64,000 bases of DNA from Thalassotalea sp. G2M2-11 (GCF_017168195.1 NZ_JADNYL010000001.1:310001-374000); one strand, 5' to 3'. Positions 10,201 to 20,179 are shown, counted from the stretch's first letter. The notes: generated from the sequence alone by a model not told the origin. Program-made: numbers and translations.

Positions 10201-10854
10201 ATCAAACGAGGTGTTTTTTCGCTTAAGCATGCGGGGCATACTCAACAGCAATCTAAGGGACATAAAGATTTTCCCCATTGGCAAAGTGGTGAAATTGACA
10301 ATGTATTAGATATTGATCACTTAGTAAAATTACTGTCACCATGGCTGAAAGAAAGCTATGGCGAAAAAACAGTGGCTGTAATTGCACCAACAGCTGTTGG
10401 TGATAAGAAAGAGCCGGTGAAAACATCAGCTAAGCCTCCTAAAAATAATGCAGAAAAAATTGAACAAGTAACACCAATTCACCCAGTAGATCGTCAAAAA
10501 TTAACTAATGAGTATGAGCAGGCTTTTGATTTGATAAACTACGCTCGTCATCAAGGTTCTCCAGAACTTGCGGTGTTCATGCTAGAGGAATATCTGCAGG
10601 ACATCAGTGATGCGCTTGAGCAGCTACAAAAGGGCTGGGAGAGCAAAGACACAAAACAAGTATTACACTATAATGAAGTTATCAATAGAACTGCGCGCAT
10701 TTTAAGTGCTGCTGCGTTGGTTGAGGTAACAGAGCAATTAAGTCAGGCGTTAGCAAAAAAATCCGTTCGACAAGCAAGCAAAGGTGTGCAACCTATGATA
10801 GAAACATTGCAATCAGCGCATCAAACGTTAGTGGACTTTGCTCAGGCGATTTAA
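7273..10854 (+). CDS. degenerate hybrid histidine kinase-like membrane protein (pseudo-sensor)
   Basis: A 1193-residue protein, counted from the ATG at 7273 (a TTG 36 bases upstream is also in frame). A membrane segment at about residues 10-32 and another at about 330-352 bracket a 300-residue periplasmic helical region, the layout of a sensor kinase. The cytoplasmic part looks like a decayed hybrid kinase. About 642-735 resembles a HATPase domain (FHQVLMRLAKLALQDT where the N-box would be; SAIHYLQLLLQ ... FELNFTLPI where the G2 box and last strand would be) but lacks the Asn and Gly-rich ATP motifs. About 768-890 and 912-1010 resemble two receiver folds without phosphoacceptor Asp. About 1085-1193 resembles an HPt bundle whose active-site His is replaced (NEVINRTARIL). 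It begins a tight operon with a DUF1289 gene and a pseudo-receiver gene. Domain calls are by eye. Confidence 0.55.
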   Translation: MDSSTPFYQQLNARFYALLFILVGLLGAIFSLFVFQEQQHSQFTQQTLPKYIQVENEAATQYRIRLLMAQLAQHKTADLLQADYQKLIAELTKLAESDSTNKRQLTRLLSQLQPQQESITRLAENKERNALLRDNALIQLQLVLDEFKSIRKELASQQGKLYQQIVQDKVNDAITTSRVNAYAKVSAQLEKVNTTLFAVEQVYVLFNRISLQYLLEDFDYYNRLLAEAIALWHQQFDSQTKQPQYVTLLNTLEKLLYSEQSVMAKWRGQVRLAQEFVLGLDNILQRLPAPPVSNGDEKIQPMGLAALITSFIPSSASFTHQQVKLILGLLLSVLTLFVVWLLLSMRARIKRYDEATLGIVEQQLTGSEEKIPAQSALQQQMLRLLAQVSTPKYSEDDYLALRATIEQQALQLFEQASTVLFSSTQKQLSEQMRSLLFSQQIHQPSAQNMPQCLHWRHAFLKQDLHEVLAEVRQAKADQQLLEKSLTTRSGTEIKLILQYYHDAWHGVVINNELQNQLTDKLQQVEQSLQLQQVQQEQALHRLGQQLAQMTVRAMLQNQKSSVGGNDSSLQVARQLYRILDWCQQLQVSHIELEQMKVDGLCDVSLPDELFAFIHNISQFTSVRRNKVQYYQDPILIEQGRINPFLFHQVLMRLAKLALQDTLNADVVIRATVVDKNAGQQLVKISIEAQAEQNTCTVPNDLKALVNSTREGENNYSAIHYLQLLLQVNHADDLQLIESEQCFELNFTLPITLIGHKKLTTIQAPDLKEATIVAFSQNKRLTAQLKSLVSQANGRFDSVQSIEHLNKLLTNHHLKRQPIAAIIIGPECYSAECHVIAQQLNNLAKPIRPKLMVLQSLFNNRLAKYGLFADTHLVATPSGFYQGLTKLVKGSAQDNLLVSAEVFKQYRFSQTQTEVLIGVSEPVKQQALSKIIQWLGFQPYIVCEPESLLHLWQSGRYVILINQLALSPWVKLAVGNNIKRGVFSLKHAGHTQQQSKGHKDFPHWQSGEIDNVLDIDHLVKLLSPWLKESYGEKTVAVIAPTAVGDKKEPVKTSAKPPKNNAEKIEQVTPIHPVDRQKLTNEYEQAFDLINYARHQGSPELAVFMLEEYLQDISDALEQLQKGWESKDTKQVLHYNEVINRTARILSAAALVEVTEQLSQALAKKSVRQASKGVQPMIETLQSAHQTLVDFAQAI

Positions 10855-10856
10855 TT

Positions 10857-11069
10857 ATGAATAAACTCCCCAATAATGAGAATTTAAGTCCTTGTATACG
10901 AAATTGCTGTTTAAATGAGCAAGATGTTTGTCTGGGCTGTTATCGACATCTAGATGAAATAACCGGCTGGCAAGCCTTTACCAAACAAGAAAAAATCGCT
11001 ATTTTGTCATTATGTACAAAAAGAAAAGTCGCGAGTAATTATTTGCAGTCATGCAAATCATTGGATTGA
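10857..11069 (+). CDS. DUF1289 small Cys-rich protein
   Basis: A 70-residue protein with the DUF1289 pattern: SPCIRNCCLNEQDVCLGCYR, i.e. C-x3-C-x7-C-x2-C, followed by LDEITGW. The Cys set suggests metal or iron-sulphur binding, but no function is established for the family. It starts 2 bases after the stop of the preceding membrane-protein gene and ends 4 bases before the pseudo-receiver gene, so it is part of the same operon. Confidence 0.8.
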   Translation: MNKLPNNENLSPCIRNCCLNEQDVCLGCYRHLDEITGWQAFTKQEKIAILSLCTKRKVASNYLQSCKSLD

Positions 11070-11073
11070 ACAA

Positions 11074-12732
11074 ATGGGATCTCAGGTTAAAAATTTTATT
11101 GGTGAACATCGCGACTTAAAAGTATTGATTATAGATGACAATACTTTAGTTCATGATGCCTTAAAGCACACCTTGTATAATATGGATATTAGAGTGGTTC
11201 GTTGTGCTCAAAATGCTTATTACGGTATTAAGCTTTGTAGTGAAACGCAATTTGATATTATTATTTGTTCGTTTAATGTAAAAAGTGATAAAGATGGCTT
11301 TCATTTGCTCGAAGAGCTTAAGTTTAAAGGCTATGTAAAGAAAACAACCGTATTAATTTTTCTTAGCACTGAAACCAGTGAGTCGTTAGTTAACTCGATA
11401 ATTGAATTGCAGCCAGATGACTTTTGGGTGAAACCACTACAACCTGCCAAAGTGCAAAAGCGTTTAGATCAAACGTTACAAGTGAAAAATCAGCTATATA
11501 AATTGTATCAAAATATGGATGAACGTGAGTTTTCAAAAGTCATTTATTATGCTGATCGCCATTTACTTGATAAAAGTTTGGCGCCTTTTCACCCCAATAT
11601 TTTACGTATGAAGGGGGAAGCGTTATTAAACCTATTGGAATATAAAGAGGCAGAAACCTTTTATAAAGAGTTGTTCAATACTTATAAGTACTCATGGGTT
11701 TATATTGGCTATGCCAAATCTTTATTAAAACAAGGTCGAATTGAAGATATACAAGAGTTGATTGATACCTTAAAAGATAAGCCTGAAACGCGTTTTGCGA
11801 CTCATGATATGTTAGCGCAATATTATATCGAACAAGAGAATTATGATCAGGCCTATCGAGAGATCAAAAAAGCTACTGCACTAGCGCCACGCAATATTGA
11901 ACGCAATAAGAAATCTTGGGATTTAGCACGGCTTAACCATGATCATCATGGTCAATATCAAGCGACAAAAAGTATTGCCCAAAACGCTAAAAACTCTATT
12001 CATGACTCGCCCGAATTATTACTTAACGTTATTCGATCTGGGGTAGATCTTGCGGTCACTATCACTAATGGCGGTGCTGATAAATTACTGCAACAAGCAG
12101 AACGACATATTCAGCAATTAGAAGCAGAGTATGATGATGCCGCGTTATTTAAAGAGCAGATCAATGTGGCGCGAGCACGCGTTTGTAACGCCAGAAATGA
12201 AACTGAAAAAGCAAAACGTATTGTTGAAAATCAAATTTCTATTCGTCCAACGCCACTAATTGAAGATAATTTAGATAAAGTAAAAGTGTATCATGAGCTG
12301 GGTATGCGTGAAGAAGCCATGCTGTTGTTAGAATCAATTAAAAACCAAATTTCGGGTGATTCACTGACCAGCCAAGTTGTTAATCGTTATATTCAACAAG
12401 AAACTCAAGAGCGTAGCGATATTCATTTTACGCCGAAGCAGCTGCATGATATGGCGGTAGAACATTTTCAAAAGAAACGTATGCAACCCGCGTTAGAAGC
12501 AGTTTTACAAGCAATTCAGTTAGCACCTACCAGTATAAAATTTGCCATCAGTTTATTAAAAATTCTTATTTCATTAAAACAAAGTGATGAGCTAGATGAC
12601 TGTTATCTAGATAACGCAGACAAGGCGATAAAGCTCTTTGACACCACTAAACTCGATGGCAAAACGGCTGAGTCGGTTGAACAAGTCAAAACTCAATGGT
12701 TGAGCTTGTTCGAAAATGTAGCGGCGCCATAA
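11074..12732 (+). CDS. pseudo-receiver domain with TPR repeats
   Basis: A 552-residue protein. Residues 15-135 form a receiver fold: acidic pair D21-D22, conserved S98 and K120-P121 are present, but the phosphoacceptor position in FDIIICSFNV is Ser66, not Asp, so it cannot be phosphorylated in the usual way. Residues from about 140 onward are TPR-like helical repeats (for example KGEALLNLLEYKEAETFYKELF and AQYYIEQENYDQAYREIKKATALAPRN), ending with another TPR pair near 450-500. The layout recalls receiver-TPR proteins such as Vibrio VieB; that comparison is from memory. The gene is 4 bases behind the DUF1289 gene and probably acts with the degenerate kinase-like protein encoded upstream. Confidence 0.7.
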   Translation: MGSQVKNFIGEHRDLKVLIIDDNTLVHDALKHTLYNMDIRVVRCAQNAYYGIKLCSETQFDIIICSFNVKSDKDGFHLLEELKFKGYVKKTTVLIFLSTETSESLVNSIIELQPDDFWVKPLQPAKVQKRLDQTLQVKNQLYKLYQNMDEREFSKVIYYADRHLLDKSLAPFHPNILRMKGEALLNLLEYKEAETFYKELFNTYKYSWVYIGYAKSLLKQGRIEDIQELIDTLKDKPETRFATHDMLAQYYIEQENYDQAYREIKKATALAPRNIERNKKSWDLARLNHDHHGQYQATKSIAQNAKNSIHDSPELLLNVIRSGVDLAVTITNGGADKLLQQAERHIQQLEAEYDDAALFKEQINVARARVCNARNETEKAKRIVENQISIRPTPLIEDNLDKVKVYHELGMREEAMLLLESIKNQISGDSLTSQVVNRYIQQETQERSDIHFTPKQLHDMAVEHFQKKRMQPALEAVLQAIQLAPTSIKFAISLLKILISLKQSDELDDCYLDNADKAIKLFDTTKLDGKTAESVEQVKTQWLSLFENVAAP

Positions 12733-12761
12733 GCTGTTATTATACCAATGGAAATAAATAT

Positions 12762-13925
12762 TTAAGCATCACGAGGCAAGCCTTTTTCTACCGAGCGAAT
12801 GAGCCGTGCAGATAAGCGTTTATTTGTCTCTTTAATGCTAAATGCTTGTTCCGACAAAGCCTTCTTTTTTTGATTTTGCTGGGCTAGTGCCCAATCAATA
12901 TGTTCAGCCACCATCGCAGAGGCATGAGGGCGTTGATTGGAAAGTGCCGCGATGATGGTTTGCTGATAATCTGCATTCCCTAAGGCTACCGCGATATTGC
13001 GTTGCCAGCAATCAAAGCCGATACGCCTAATGGGCGAGCCTTGGGTTTTATCTAAAAACTCTTGTTCAGTCCAGGCAAACACCTCGAGTAGATTGATATC
13101 ATCAAGTTGTTGCCGCGCTTCAAAGTCTAATTCTTTTGTCAGCTGGCCATATTGATTCCAAGGGCAAATTAATTGACAGTCATCACAGCCATAAATACGG
13201 TTGCCAATTAACGGTCTAAACTCTTCAGGAATAGCATCTCTAAGTTCAATGGTTAAATATGAAATACAGCGACGGGCATCAACCACATAAGGCTCAACGA
13301 TAGCTTGAGTCGGACAGATCTTAATACAAGAAACACAGCTACCACACTGGTTAGTGGAGGGTGTGCTGATAGGCAAAGGAATATCGACCAGCAATTCCCC
13401 CAGAAAAAACCAAGAACCAGCTTCTTGGTTAATTAATAGTGAGTGTTTACCAACCCAGCCCAAACCTGCTTTTTCAGCTAAAGGACGTTCTAAAATAGGT
13501 GCTGAATCAACAAATGGGCGGTAATTAAACTGCTGGCAATATTGTTGTATTTTATCACCAAGCTGTTTTAATCGTTTACGCATTAACTTGTGGTAATCAC
13601 GCCCTAAGGCATAACGACTGACATAGGCTTTATTTTTATTTTTTAACGTTTGAGCAAATTTTGCCTGACTTGGAAGGTAATCTAAGCGAGCACTGATCAC
13701 GCGAATTGTTTCAGGTACCAATTCTTCGGCCCTTGCTCGCATCATGCCATGCTTTGCCATGTAGTCCATTTCGCCATGGTAGTCATTGGCTAACCATCTC
13801 TGTAACGCTTTTTCGTGTTTCGATAGGTCGACATCACTAAATCCTAACTGTGAAAAACCGAGTTCTTTGCCCCAAGACTTGATTTTTTCTGCTAATTCTT
13901 GATAGTTGATAGTGGAAGCTGTCAT
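12762..13925 (-). CDS. queG: epoxyqueuosine reductase
   Basis: A 387-residue cobalamin- and iron-sulphur-dependent reductase that makes the last step of queuosine synthesis in tRNA. Two 4Fe-4S ferredoxin-type clusters are visible: CGSCVSCIKICP and GCDDCQLICPWNQ. The N-terminal region (ALGRDYHKLMRKRL and FVDSAPILERPLAEKAGLGWVGKH) is characteristic of QueG. The ATG at 13925 is 17 bases from the start of nnr on the opposite strand, so the two promoters must overlap each other's 5' coding ends; the same divergent pair occurs in Escherichia coli (yjeS/yjeF). Confidence 0.96.
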   Translation of the reverse strand: MTASTINYQELAEKIKSWGKELGFSQLGFSDVDLSKHEKALQRWLANDYHGEMDYMAKHGMMRARAEELVPETIRVISARLDYLPSQAKFAQTLKNKNKAYVSRYALGRDYHKLMRKRLKQLGDKIQQYCQQFNYRPFVDSAPILERPLAEKAGLGWVGKHSLLINQEAGSWFFLGELLVDIPLPISTPSTNQCGSCVSCIKICPTQAIVEPYVVDARRCISYLTIELRDAIPEEFRPLIGNRIYGCDDCQLICPWNQYGQLTKELDFEARQQLDDINLLEVFAWTEQEFLDKTQGSPIRRIGFDCWQRNIAVALGNADYQQTIIAALSNQRPHASAMVAEHIDWALAQQNQKKKALSEQAFSIKETNKRLSARLIRSVEKGLPRDA

Positions 13926-13942
13926 GAAAGGTCAAATAGTTG

Positions 13943-15520
13943 ATGCGAGATGAAAAATTGCTGAAGAGTTTACCACAAAGAGCCTATAGCGCGACACAGG
14001 TACTGAAAAATGAAGCGCGGATTGCGAATAAAATGTCGATTGCCATGACGAAGCTGATGGAAATGGCTGGGGCAGCGGTATTTGATTATCTTCAACTCAC
14101 TTATCCGAATACTGACAAGTTGTTAGTACTGTGTGGTAAAGGAAATAATGGCGGTGATGGCTTTGTCATTGCGCGCCTTGCCCAAGCACATGGCATGGCG
14201 GTGACGGTTTATTTATGTTGTCAGCCTACCGAATTAAAGGGAGACGCGAAGATTGCCTTTGAGCATTTATTGGCGAGTCAAGTGACGCTCATCTATCAAA
14301 ATGAAAGGACACTTTCGGCAGGTTTTCTCAGTGATGAACAGTTTCATTTGGTGGTAGATGCAGTATTTGGTATTGGTTTTAAAGGGGCATTGCCAAAAGA
14401 AATTGCGCAGTTGGTGGAAGTTGTCAATGACAGCTACCTTCCTGTGGTCAGTGTTGATGTGCCGTCAGGGCTTAATGCCAGCACAGGTTATGTAGAAAAT
14501 ACTGCGATAACTGCCAAAGCGACAGTGACCTTTATTGCTGCTAAGCAAGGGCTGTTTACCGGACAAGCGGCAAATTATTGTGGCCATTTGTATTTTGCGT
14601 CACTGACCTTAGCAGAGAGCTTTGAGCACACTATTTCTTCAAATGTTTACATTCAATCGTGTTGCTCACAAGGGCGTGCGAAGTTACCAAGTAATCCCAA
14701 ACGTCAGCCTGCCAGTCATAAAGGTAATGTTGGTCAATTGTTGACCATCGGTGGAGGCCAAGGTATGCCAGGGGCGATCCGTCTTGCCAGTGAAGCGGCG
14801 CTAAGAGCTGGAGCTTCATTAGTTACAGTTTGTTGTCATGGTGATAATGTCTCTATGGTGGCAAATGGACGACCTGAGTTAATGCTATTGGCTGCCGATC
14901 AGCAAGCATTGACCGATTCCCATTTTTATCAAAAAGCAAAGTGGTTATTGTGTGGCCCTGGGCTTGGGCAAAGTGATTGGGCGCAAGGCCTATTTGATTG
15001 TGTGCTAAGCTCTTGCAAACCGTGTGTGCTCGATGCTGATGCGTTAAGTTTACTCGCGAAGCAACCAAGTTACCGTCAAGATTGGGTGTTAACACCGCAT
15101 CCGGGTGAGGCGGCTAAATTACTTGCTTGCTCGATTGCTGATGTTGAACAGAATAGGTTTGCAGCGGTTCAACAGATCACTGAAAAGTATGGCGGCATTT
15201 GTGTGTTAAAAGGGGCTGGCACCTTAATTGGTGATGGTCATGATGTTTGGATTAATACGAGTGGCAATTCAGGTATGGCTTCGGGTGGCATGGGCGATGT
15301 GTTATCAGGTATAATTGCCGCGCTAGCCATGCAGATGTCTTCAACCATTGATGCAGTTCGCTTAGCCGTATATATTCATGGTGCTGCAGCTGATAGGCTT
15401 GCTATGCAATCGGGTAAAATCGGTATGTTAGCAAGTGATTTATTGCCACAGATTCAGCACCTTTTAAACCAGAAGAGCACAAAAATTTATGACCATGGAA
15501 TCGAATATAACAAGAGATGA
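13943..15520 (+). CDS. nnr: bifunctional NAD(P)H-hydrate epimerase / ADP-dependent dehydratase
   Basis: A 525-residue repair enzyme for hydrated NAD(P)H. The N-terminal YjeF_N epimerase domain shows [15 protein letters not shown] and [12 protein letters not shown] ... [10 protein letters not shown]. The C-terminal carbohydrate-kinase-like dehydratase domain (from about residue 250) shows [35 protein letters not shown] and the signature [15 protein letters not shown]. The ATG at 13943 is used; a TTG one codon earlier is also open. Its 3' end overlaps tsaE by 32 bases, opening the conserved nnr-tsaE-amidase-mutL-miaA-hfq-hflX operon. Confidence 0.96.
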   Translation: MRDEKLLKSLPQRAYSATQVLKNEARIANKMSIAMTKLMEMAGAAVFDYLQLTYPNTDKLLVLCGKGNNGGDGFVIARLAQAHGMAVTVYLCCQPTELKGDAKIAFEHLLASQVTLIYQNERTLSAGFLSDEQFHLVVDAVFGIGFKGALPKEIAQLVEVVNDSYLPVVSVDVPSGLNASTGYVENTAITAKATVTFIAAKQGLFTGQAANYCGHLYFASLTLAESFEHTISSNVYIQSCCSQGRAKLPSNPKRQPASHKGNVGQLLTIGGGQGMPGAIRLASEAALRAGASLVTVCCHGDNVSMVANGRPELMLLAADQQALTDSHFYQKAKWLLCGPGLGQSDWAQGLFDCVLSSCKPCVLDADALSLLAKQPSYRQDWVLTPHPGEAAKLLACSIADVEQNRFAAVQQITEKYGGICVLKGAGTLIGDGHDVWINTSGNSGMASGGMGDVLSGIIAALAMQMSSTIDAVRLAVYIHGAAADRLAMQSGKIGMLASDLLPQIQHLLNQKSTKIYDHGIEYNKR

Positions 15521-16007
15521 GAATTCACTTCCTTGTTTAACCATACCATTAGCGGATGAACAAGCGACTGTTGATTTAGGCAATCAAATGGCAGCTGTAA
15601 TAAAAACAGAACTAAATCAGGGGATTGTGGTCTATTTGAACGGAGACTTAGGCGCAGGTAAAACAACATTAACGCGTGGCTTTGTGCAGGGAATGGGTCA
15701 TAGCGGTAATGTGAAAAGCCCCACTTATACCTTGGTTGAACCTTATGAGTTGGCTGATTGGCATGTTTATCATTTTGACTTATATCGTTTAGCAGACCCT
15801 GAAGAGCTTGAATTTATGGGCATTCGCGAATACTTTAATGAGCATTGTTGTTGTTTTATCGAATGGCCTGAAAAGGGAGAAGGGTTATTAGCATCAGCTG
15901 ATATGATGATCAACATAGCGTATCAGGGAGATGGGCGTATAGTAGAGTTGGTCGCAAAAAGTGAGCTAGGTAAACAGCTATTAATAGCATTGAATAAAAG
16001 AGGTTGA
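15489..16007 (+). CDS. tsaE: tRNA threonylcarbamoyladenosine biosynthesis ATPase TsaE
   Basis: A 172-residue P-loop ATPase that works with TsaB/TsaD to form t6A37 in ANN-decoding tRNAs. The Walker A motif [13 protein letters not shown] is clear, followed by [12 protein letters not shown] and [21 protein letters not shown], which are diagnostic of TsaE. Two ATGs (15489 and 15495) are possible; AGAAGAG about 9 bases before the first favours it. The gene overlaps nnr at its 5' end and the amidase gene begins 6 bases after its stop. Confidence 0.96.
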   Translation: MTMESNITRDENSLPCLTIPLADEQATVDLGNQMAAVIKTELNQGIVVYLNGDLGAGKTTLTRGFVQGMGHSGNVKSPTYTLVEPYELADWHVYHFDLYRLADPEELEFMGIREYFNEHCCCFIEWPEKGEGLLASADMMINIAYQGDGRIVELVAKSELGKQLLIALNKRG

Positions 16008-16012
16008 TATCA

Positions 16013-17344
16013 ATGACATCACGCGTTAATAACAAGTTATTATTTTTAATAATTGTGGTGTTAAGCACCGTCATTATTAACGCTGCCTATGCGAGCATGA
16101 GTAACAGTATTGATGGTGTGCGTGTTTGGCCTGCCCCTGAAAATACTCGAGTCGTGCTTGATCTCAAAACAACGCCAGAATATAGCTATTTCAGTTTATC
16201 GTCCCCTGATCGATTAGTGATAGATTTAAAAAACACCCGAAACTTAGTGGCGTTGAAACAGCTTGCTGATAATGATGATCGAATCCTTAAAATTCGGACT
16301 TCAACGCCAAAAGATAAAAACTCGACCCGATTAGTGCTTGAATTAAAAGAGAAATATAAACTTAACCTTTTCCCGTTAGCGCCAGCTGGGCAATATGGTA
16401 ACCGTTTAGTTATTGATTTATTTGATAAAAATAGGGTGTCAAAACCTGTATTAACGCATACCCCTGATGATAAACGGTCAATTGTTGTTGCGATTGTTGC
16501 TGGGCATGGTGGTGAAGATCCCGGTTCTATCGGGGCGAACGGAACGTATGAGAAACGGGTCACTTTAGCTATCGCAAAAAAATTGGCTAAATTGGTTGAT
16601 AAGCAAGTTGGTTTTAAAGCTGTGATGATCCGAACAGGAGATTATTATGTCAATCATGATCGTAAAACGGAGTTAGCACGTGAAAGTGGCGCAGATTTAT
16701 TAGTGTCTATTCATGCAGATGCATTCACTTCTCAGGGACCAAATGGGGCATCTGTATTGGTGCAATCTACTCGTCGTGCGGATTCGGAGTTCACTCGTTG
16801 GATCGCTAATCGTCAGAAAGAGTCTGAGTTATTAGGTGGTGCGGGTGAAACGATAAAGAAGACAAAAGATAAAAATCTAGCAATTACTTTAGCGGACATG
16901 AAAAAAGAATATACTATGGCCAGTAGTTATGATTTTGCTGAACATGTGCTTCATCAGATCAAAAGGGTGACGAAATTACATAAGAAAAGACCCGAGCGTT
17001 TAAGCTTAGCAGTATTAAAGTCAGCGGATATTCCATCAGTACTGATTGAAACCGGATTTATTTCCAATCCAGGTGAAGAAAGGCGATTAAATAATTCGGC
17101 ACATCAATATAAATTAGCTAATGCCATTGCTAAAGCGATTAATCACTATTTTGAAGCTAACCCACCTCAAGGGACATTATTAGCTTCTCTCAGTTTAAAG
17201 AAACATAAGATATCGAGAGGGGAGTCTTTGTCGATAGTAGCGCAGCGCTATAATGTTTCGGTGAGGCAACTAAAAGCAATTAATAATTTAAGTTCGAATG
17301 TTGTCCGTATTGGGCAAATGTTAAAAATTCCACGTACCAATTAA
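16013..17344 (+). CDS. N-acetylmuramoyl-L-alanine amidase (AMIN + Amidase_3 + LysM)
   Basis: A 443-residue periplasmic cell-wall amidase of the AmiB/AmiC type involved in splitting septal peptidoglycan. An N-terminal signal peptide (hydrophobic residues about 10-26, ending AYA) precedes an AMIN domain (about 30-135). The zinc amidase domain (about 150-375) contains VAGHGGEDPGSIG, VSIHADAF and the catalytic-Glu stretch VLIETGFISN. A single LysM domain closes the protein (HKISRGESLSIVAQRYNVS). The ATG at 16013 follows AAGAGG at 9 bases; a TTG at 16004 overlapping tsaE is less likely. It lies in the nnr-tsaE-ami-mutL operon, where E. coli carries amiB. Confidence 0.92.
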   Translation: MTSRVNNKLLFLIIVVLSTVIINAAYASMSNSIDGVRVWPAPENTRVVLDLKTTPEYSYFSLSSPDRLVIDLKNTRNLVALKQLADNDDRILKIRTSTPKDKNSTRLVLELKEKYKLNLFPLAPAGQYGNRLVIDLFDKNRVSKPVLTHTPDDKRSIVVAIVAGHGGEDPGSIGANGTYEKRVTLAIAKKLAKLVDKQVGFKAVMIRTGDYYVNHDRKTELARESGADLLVSIHADAFTSQGPNGASVLVQSTRRADSEFTRWIANRQKESELLGGAGETIKKTKDKNLAITLADMKKEYTMASSYDFAEHVLHQIKRVTKLHKKRPERLSLAVLKSADIPSVLIETGFISNPGEERRLNNSAHQYKLANAIAKAINHYFEANPPQGTLLASLSLKKHKISRGESLSIVAQRYNVSVRQLKAINNLSSNVVRIGQMLKIPRTN

Positions 17345-17362
17345 TTATAAGAACAATTATTC

Positions 17363-19225
17363 ATGACGATAGAAATTTTACCAGCACGGCTTGCCAACCA
17401 AATTGCGGCAGGCGAAGTGGTAGAAAGACCTGCCTCTGTGGTGAAAGAACTGATTGAAAATAGTTTAGATGCCGGTGCTACTTCCATTAAGGTTGATATT
17501 GAAAAAGGTGGTGCTAAACGTATTCGCATTAGTGATAACGGCAAAGGCATTGTTAAAGATGAATTAACCTTAGCGTTAAGCCGCCATGCTACCAGTAAAA
17601 TTAAAAACTTATCGGACTTAGAAGCAATCGGTTCGCTTGGCTTTCGAGGCGAAGCGCTCGCCAGTATCAGTTCAGTAGCCCGTCTTACGTTGACATCTAA
17701 GCCAACATCACAGGAAAACGCTTGGCAAGCATGCGCTCAGGGGCGTGATATGGATGTTGTTATTCAGCCAGCTGCACATTCCGATGGGACAACAATTGAT
17801 GTGGTTGATTTATTTTTCAATACTCCGGCTCGACGAAAATTTTTACGCACAGAAAAAACGGAATTTAATCATATTGAAGAGGTCCTCAAACGGATCGCCT
17901 TAGCACGCTTTGATGTTGCTTTTACCTTAACGCATAACGGTAAAACTATTCGTCAATACCGCATTGCTAATTCAGATGCACAAAAAGATAGGCGAGTTGC
18001 GCAAGTGTGTGGTCAGGCGTTTATTGATCATGCGGTTAAAATTGATTGTCAGCATGATGGGCTTGAGCTATCAGGTTGGCTAGCACAACCAAGCTATAGT
18101 CGTAATCAAAATGATATGTGTTATAGCTATGTTAATGGGCGCATGATGCGTGATAAATTAATTAATCATGCTATTCGTCAATCGTATCAAGAGTTGTTAA
18201 CGAATGAGAGTTACCCTGCGTTTGTGTTATTTTTAGTACTTGATGCTAAAGAAGTTGATGTTAATGTTCATCCAGCTAAGCATGAAGTGCGATTTCATCA
18301 GGGGCGTTATGTGCATGATTTTATTTATTCGGTTTGTCATCAAGCGTTAATACCGCCCATACAGGAGCAAGCACTCGATGACAACATAGATCATTTTGCA
18401 TCACATCAAGGTAGTTCATTATCAACAGCAACGCAGGCAATTGCTCAGGCGTATCAACAAAGTCGTGAGTATGTCAGTCAATTACAACAGGCTGATCAGC
18501 AAACTGAGCAAGCGCCAAAATCAGTTAATTATCGGCCAATTAATCGTGCTGGGATTTCAGCTTTGGCGGGTGAAAACTATCAACGGTTAATGACGCCTAT
18601 TAATCTCCCTGATGAAGTGACCGAGGTGGCAGCAGAGCGAGAGGTTGAGCAAAGCAGTGTTCAAGTCGCTAACTCCCCATTGCATTTTGTCGCACCAGAT
18701 TATGCGCTTTTTGTTATGGCGGGTCAGCCTAGATTGCTGTCTTTATTAAAGCTGTATTGTTTGTTGCAGCAGGAAAAAATAGCCCGACAATGGTCGACAG
18801 GCTTAACTAGCCAGCCATTATTATTACCGATAAAGTTGTCTTTACCGCCTGATAATCACCAGTTTGTAGAACAGCATCAAGAAGAACTCAATCAACTAGG
18901 TATTGTGTGTCATATTTTGGATAAACAGTCGATACAAATCCGGCAATATCCTGCTTTGCTGCGTAACCAAGATGTCAGTAATAGTTTTGAGCACTTAATA
19001 ACTTTATGTCTTGCTAATGCCAAGGAGCAAGCGTTAAGTGACAGTGATTGGCAACATATCATGGCACGGGTCATTGCTGAAAAAAAACGCAATGAATTTG
19101 ATGAACAACAAGTTCAATGGTTGTATCAACAAACTCTTGAGTTAAAAGGGGATGAAATTAATCAAGTACTGCTCTTGAATTCAGTTGAAGTCGACCTTAC
19201 ATCAGCAATACAGGCGTTAGAATAA
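17363..19225 (+). CDS. mutL: DNA mismatch repair protein MutL
   Basis: A 620-residue GHKL ATPase linking MutS to MutH or helicase in mismatch repair. N-terminal ATP-site motifs are intact: [27 protein letters not shown] and [10 protein letters not shown]. The second-domain signature YVNGRMMRD and [12 protein letters not shown] follow. A Gln-rich linker (about 340-430) joins a C-terminal dimerisation domain with no DQHAxxE-type endonuclease motif, as expected for gammaproteobacteria that use MutH. It sits 18 bases after the amidase gene and 6 bases before miaA. Confidence 0.97.
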   Translation: MTIEILPARLANQIAAGEVVERPASVVKELIENSLDAGATSIKVDIEKGGAKRIRISDNGKGIVKDELTLALSRHATSKIKNLSDLEAIGSLGFRGEALASISSVARLTLTSKPTSQENAWQACAQGRDMDVVIQPAAHSDGTTIDVVDLFFNTPARRKFLRTEKTEFNHIEEVLKRIALARFDVAFTLTHNGKTIRQYRIANSDAQKDRRVAQVCGQAFIDHAVKIDCQHDGLELSGWLAQPSYSRNQNDMCYSYVNGRMMRDKLINHAIRQSYQELLTNESYPAFVLFLVLDAKEVDVNVHPAKHEVRFHQGRYVHDFIYSVCHQALIPPIQEQALDDNIDHFASHQGSSLSTATQAIAQAYQQSREYVSQLQQADQQTEQAPKSVNYRPINRAGISALAGENYQRLMTPINLPDEVTEVAAEREVEQSSVQVANSPLHFVAPDYALFVMAGQPRLLSLLKLYCLLQQEKIARQWSTGLTSQPLLLPIKLSLPPDNHQFVEQHQEELNQLGIVCHILDKQSIQIRQYPALLRNQDVSNSFEHLITLCLANAKEQALSDSDWQHIMARVIAEKKRNEFDEQQVQWLYQQTLELKGDEINQVLLLNSVEVDLTSAIQALE

Positions 19226-19231
19226 GTTATT

Positions 19232-20179
19232 ATGTCACCTTTTTCATTACAGTCAGCAAAGCAACCTCCCGTTATTTGTTTAATGGGGCCAACAGCTTCA
19301 GGTAAAACCGCGTTGGCATTTGAATTAGCTGATGCTTTACCTTGTGACATAATTAGTGTTGATTCGGCACTGGTATATCGAGATATGGATATTGGTACGG
19401 CAAAACCAACAGCAAAAGAGTTGGCAAAATATCCACATCGATTAATTAATATTCGTGATGCCAGTGAAAGTTATTCCGCTGCTGAGTTTTGTCAGGATGC
19501 GTTAAACGAGATTGCAACTATTCGCGGACAAGGTCGTATTCCCTTATTGGTTGGCGGCACTATGATGTATTTTAAAAGCTTGATCGAAGGTATTTCACCT
19601 TTACCGCAAGCCGATACCAATGTGCGCAAAGAAATTGAGCAGCAGGCAGAAGACAAAGGTTGGGCGTGGCTACATCAAGAGTTAGTGAATGTTGATGCTG
19701 AGTCAGGGGCGCGAATTCATCCAAATGACCCCCAGCGTATTACGCGGGCATTAGAAGTTTATCGTCTGACAGGTAAAACATTGACGCAATTAACGGCGAT
19801 TAAAGGTGAAACACTTACTGGTGATGTTTTACAATTTGCCATTGCGCCAAAAGAGCGAGCAGATTTACATGCGCGCATCGCGCTAAGATATGAGCAAATG
19901 ATCGCTCAAGGATTTGAACAAGAAGTCGCTGAATTAATAGCGCGTAATGATTTACATCAAGACTTACCTTCAATACGCTGTGTGGGGTATCGTCAGATGT
20001 GGCAATATTTACATGGTGAGTTTGATCATAAGGAAATGGTGTTTAGAGGGATTTGTGCAACAAGGCAGTTAGCAAAACGGCAATTAACTTGGTTAAGAAA
20101 TTGGCCAAATTTGCAATGGTTGAATATGGAAGATGAAAACAACCTAGATCAAATTTTAACTGTGCTAAGCAAACTTTAA
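19232..20179 (+). CDS. miaA: tRNA dimethylallyltransferase
   Basis: A 315-residue enzyme that isopentenylates A37 of UNN-decoding tRNAs. The P-loop [14 protein letters not shown], the substrate motif [29 protein letters not shown] and [13 protein letters not shown] are all present. It begins 6 bases after the mutL stop and precedes hfq by about 140 bases, the standard gammaproteobacterial order. E. coli carries extra hfq promoters inside miaA; none was specifically identified here. Confidence 0.97.
   Translation: MSPFSLQSAKQPPVICLMGPTASGKTALAFELADALPCDIISVDSALVYRDMDIGTAKPTAKELAKYPHRLINIRDASESYSAAEFCQDALNEIATIRGQGRIPLLVGGTMMYFKSLIEGISPLPQADTNVRKEIEQQAEDKGWAWLHQELVNVDAESGARIHPNDPQRITRALEVYRLTGKTLTQLTAIKGETLTGDVLQFAIAPKERADLHARIALRYEQMIAQGFEQEVAELIARNDLHQDLPSIRCVGYRQMWQYLHGEFDHKEMVFRGICATRQLAKRQLTWLRNWPNLQWLNMEDENNLDQILTVLSKL

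Noticed and set aside
12737..12760. TATACCAATGGAAATAAATA resembling one arm of the palindromic repeat seen before rpoB
   Set aside because: Only a single short, imperfect arm is present and no inverted partner was found nearby, so it is not counted as an element.
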